Origin: Chitinophagaceae bacterium
GTDB lineage: Bacteria > Bacteroidota > Bacteroidia > Chitinophagales > Chitinophagaceae
Assembly (NCBI GenBank): GCA_019638615.1
Contig: JAHBTL010000001.1
Coordinates: 248,001-312,000, forward strand
DNA: 64,000 nt
Reading direction: 5' to 3'
In this document: one piece after another, positions 62,765 to 64,000 of the stretch
How the letters are laid out: every line of letters starts with the position of its first letter
Numbering within the stretch: the first letter of the stretch is position 1
Notes under the pieces: generated by a model
What the model was told of the DNA's origin: nothing
The model's database searches: none
What the model saw: only the letters and a program-made list of their open reading frames with translations
Position numbers and translations under genes: made by a program

Positions 62765-63328
62765 TCAGGAGATGGGATCCGGGGGGTGCCAGGGGCAGCC
62801 AACAGCGAAGTTGATAACAGAAACCACTGCATCTCTTCCATATGCAGGCTGAATGACAGTAATAGCCGCATTCCAGAAGACTGATTGTTGAAGCAGGTAA
62901 TCCGTTACAAATGTAAAAGAAGGAAAAGAGCTTGTCTTTTTCGATTTTTGTTGCGCGGGATTTTTTTGCAAATCTGTTACAAGACCTGCAAACTGATCCT
63001 GTACAGCCTGCACTTTATTTTTTACCTGGTTGGGGATGCAAAGCAGCACAAGAGAGTCGTTGTATATTTTACGCATTACATAACGGTAATGGGCACCATT
63101 AATATCAACTTCCCCGTCAAACCTTTCAAACTCTTTCCAGTTGCTGTGATAAGGTAGATTGATCGGGATTTTAACTTCTACCAGGTCTTCTTTATTATAT
63201 TGTTCCTCATCAAGCTTTATTTGCAATTTCCCGCTTTCTTCCTGTTCCCAGTAATGCAACACTACTTTATAACCCAAAAGGTTAAAAAGGAAAATAAGGA
63301 TGAGTAATATACACGAAGCCTGGCGCAA
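62765..63328 (-). CDS. Hypothetical protein with one N-terminal membrane segment
   Basis: A 187-residue protein that I cannot place in a family. It starts with a hydrophobic stretch (residues 6-24, CILLILIFLFNLLGYKVVL), either a signal or a membrane anchor, followed by beta-rich LQIKLDEEQYNKEDLVEVKIPINLPYHSNWKEFERFDGEVDINGAHYRYVM. The middle is Lys- and Gln-rich and probably flexible. A stretch of six G/C residues near the 3' end could be a frameshift site but the frame closes cleanly at 62765. The gap to the terminator at 62550 is about 215 bp. Confidence 0.6.
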   Translation of the reverse strand: MRQASCILLILIFLFNLLGYKVVLHYWEQEESGKLQIKLDEEQYNKEDLVEVKIPINLPYHSNWKEFERFDGEVDINGAHYRYVMRKIYNDSLVLLCIPNQVKNKVQAVQDQFAGLVTDLQKNPAQQKSKKTSSFPSFTFVTDYLLQQSVFWNAAITVIQPAYGRDAVVSVINFAVGCPWHPPDPIS

Positions 63329-63404
63329 ATGGTCTGGTTTTATTACGCGAGTTTACTGGAAAGATACCCATTTTTTTAATTACCAGGGAGTTTTTCTGGT
63401 TACT

Positions 63405-63660
63405 TGTTATTTGAAATTTGAGATTCGATATCGGATCCCTATTGCTCATAGCCATAGCCAATAGCTAATACCTGACTGCCGGCAACTCACAGCCCAAATA
63501 CGCTCTGTGTACCTTTGTGCTTTGGTGGCTTTGTGGTTTAAAAAAGCTGATAGCAACGTAAAGAGCAATCTTTTCGACTGCTGCTCCGAAACCTTTTTCA
63601 TATAGACTGACGGCTCATCTCAAATTTCAAATCTCAAATCAAAAATCCACAAATCAACCA
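63405..63660. repeat. Word-like intergenic repeat tract
   Basis: Variants of TTTGAGATTCGATATCGGAT, CTCATAGCCATAGCCAATAG, TCTGTGTACCTTTGTGCTTT and CAAATTTCAAATCTCAAATC lie between the hypothetical gene and the epimerase gene. No gene is seen. Confidence 0.6.
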
Positions 63661-63749
63661 ATCAGAAATCCTATATATGGTACTTTTTTGTGTCCGGCTC
63701 GGTTTATAGACATATTCTTATTTACTTTGCACCCGAATAAAAAAGATAT

Positions 63750-64000
63750 ATGAAAATTTTAATTACCGGCACAGCAGGGTTTATTGGCTTCCATCTTGCC
63801 AATTACCTTATTAAAAGAGGGAATACAGTGGTTGGACTGGATAGCATTAATGATTATTACGATACAACGCTCAAATACAACCGTTTGGCTACAGCCGGCA
63901 TTGAAAAAGGAAAAATTGCATATAACAAGCTGGTAACCAGTAATAAACATAATAATTACAGTTTTATTCAATTACAGTTGGAAGACAAGACCAACCTTGA
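63750..64000 (+). CDS. NAD-dependent epimerase/dehydratase, 5' part (probably UDP-glucuronate epimerase-like)
   Basis: The reading frame opens with ATG at 63750 and is still open at the window edge, so only about 83 residues are visible. The N terminus MKILITGTAGFIGFHLANYL carries the short-chain dehydrogenase GxxGxxG dinucleotide motif, and VVGLDSINDYYDTTLKYNRL matches nucleotide-sugar epimerases such as UDP-glucuronate 4-epimerase. It would act in surface polysaccharide precursor synthesis. The exact substrate cannot be assigned from this fragment. Confidence 0.85.
   Translation, partial: MKILITGTAGFIGFHLANYLIKRGNTVVGLDSINDYYDTTLKYNRLATAGIEKGKIAYNKLVTSNKHNNYSFIQLQLEDKTNL

Noticed and set aside
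62542-62871. A 109-codon minus-strand frame
   Set aside because: It overlaps the end of the hypothetical gene in another frame and runs into the terminator hairpin at 62529-62550.

Overview
The window is a chromosomal piece of a Bacteroidota bacterium, most likely of the Chitinophagaceae. The reasons are a gliding/type IX secretion lipoprotein (GldJ-like) divergent from PorV, family-typical neighbours (DUF3098-uppP, dut-DUF4292-EnvC-like, alaS/M23/MerR), A-rich ribosome-binding regions, a TAnnTTTG-type promoter box and a type II-C CRISPR-Cas system of the kind common in this phylum. The genus cannot be read from the sequence alone.

Layout. 0-11.8 kb holds housekeeping and small accessory genes: an AhpD-like protein, a PBP4-type carboxypeptidase, an arginase-fold protein, DUF3098, uppP, an MFS transporter, an AraC regulator, two VOC proteins, PhzF, RNase HI and ManA. 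An intact IS4-family element with a 9-bp target duplication sits at 8655-9967. 12-19.2 kb is a same-strand cluster of planctomycete-type cytochrome/PSD1, DUF1501, beta-propeller and membrane cytochrome-domain genes. 19.2-20.5 kb is mostly non-coding and repeat-rich. 20.5-29.1 kb carries gldJ, porV, ispF, dut, a DUF4292 lipoprotein, a degenerate LytM (EnvC-like) protein and a YidR-like propeller. 29.2-37.7 kb, on the minus strand, carries gpsA, a periplasmic adaptor plus TolC pair, and a tight GH127 / APC permease / Cys-Met PLP-enzyme operon.

37.8-53.6 kb is a defence island. A type II-C CRISPR array has 16 repeats of 46 bp and 15 spacers. It is followed by a REP-associated tyrosine transposase, cas2, cas1, a small nucleotidyltransferase gene that overlaps the end of cas9 by 8 bp, a 1690-residue cas9, a divergent tracrRNA, and a 1936-residue DUF4011 helicase with a Vsr-like nuclease domain. 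Palindromic REP elements (17-bp arms) occur at four places in the island and I saw none elsewhere in the window. One is split by a 368-bp MITE-like element. A 36-bp direct repeat lies on both sides of the helicase gene.

53.7-64 kb returns to core functions: Dps, alaS, M23 peptidase, MerR regulator, L,D-transpeptidase, amidase, Dabb protein, DNA-3-methyladenine glycosylase, and the start of a nucleotide-sugar epimerase cut by the window edge. Many gaps between genes are filled with degenerate word-like repeats (for example variants of CAGCTATCGGCTATCAGC, TTTGAGATTTGAAATTT and ACAGGTTACAGGTTTCAGG). No rRNA or tRNA gene was recognised.
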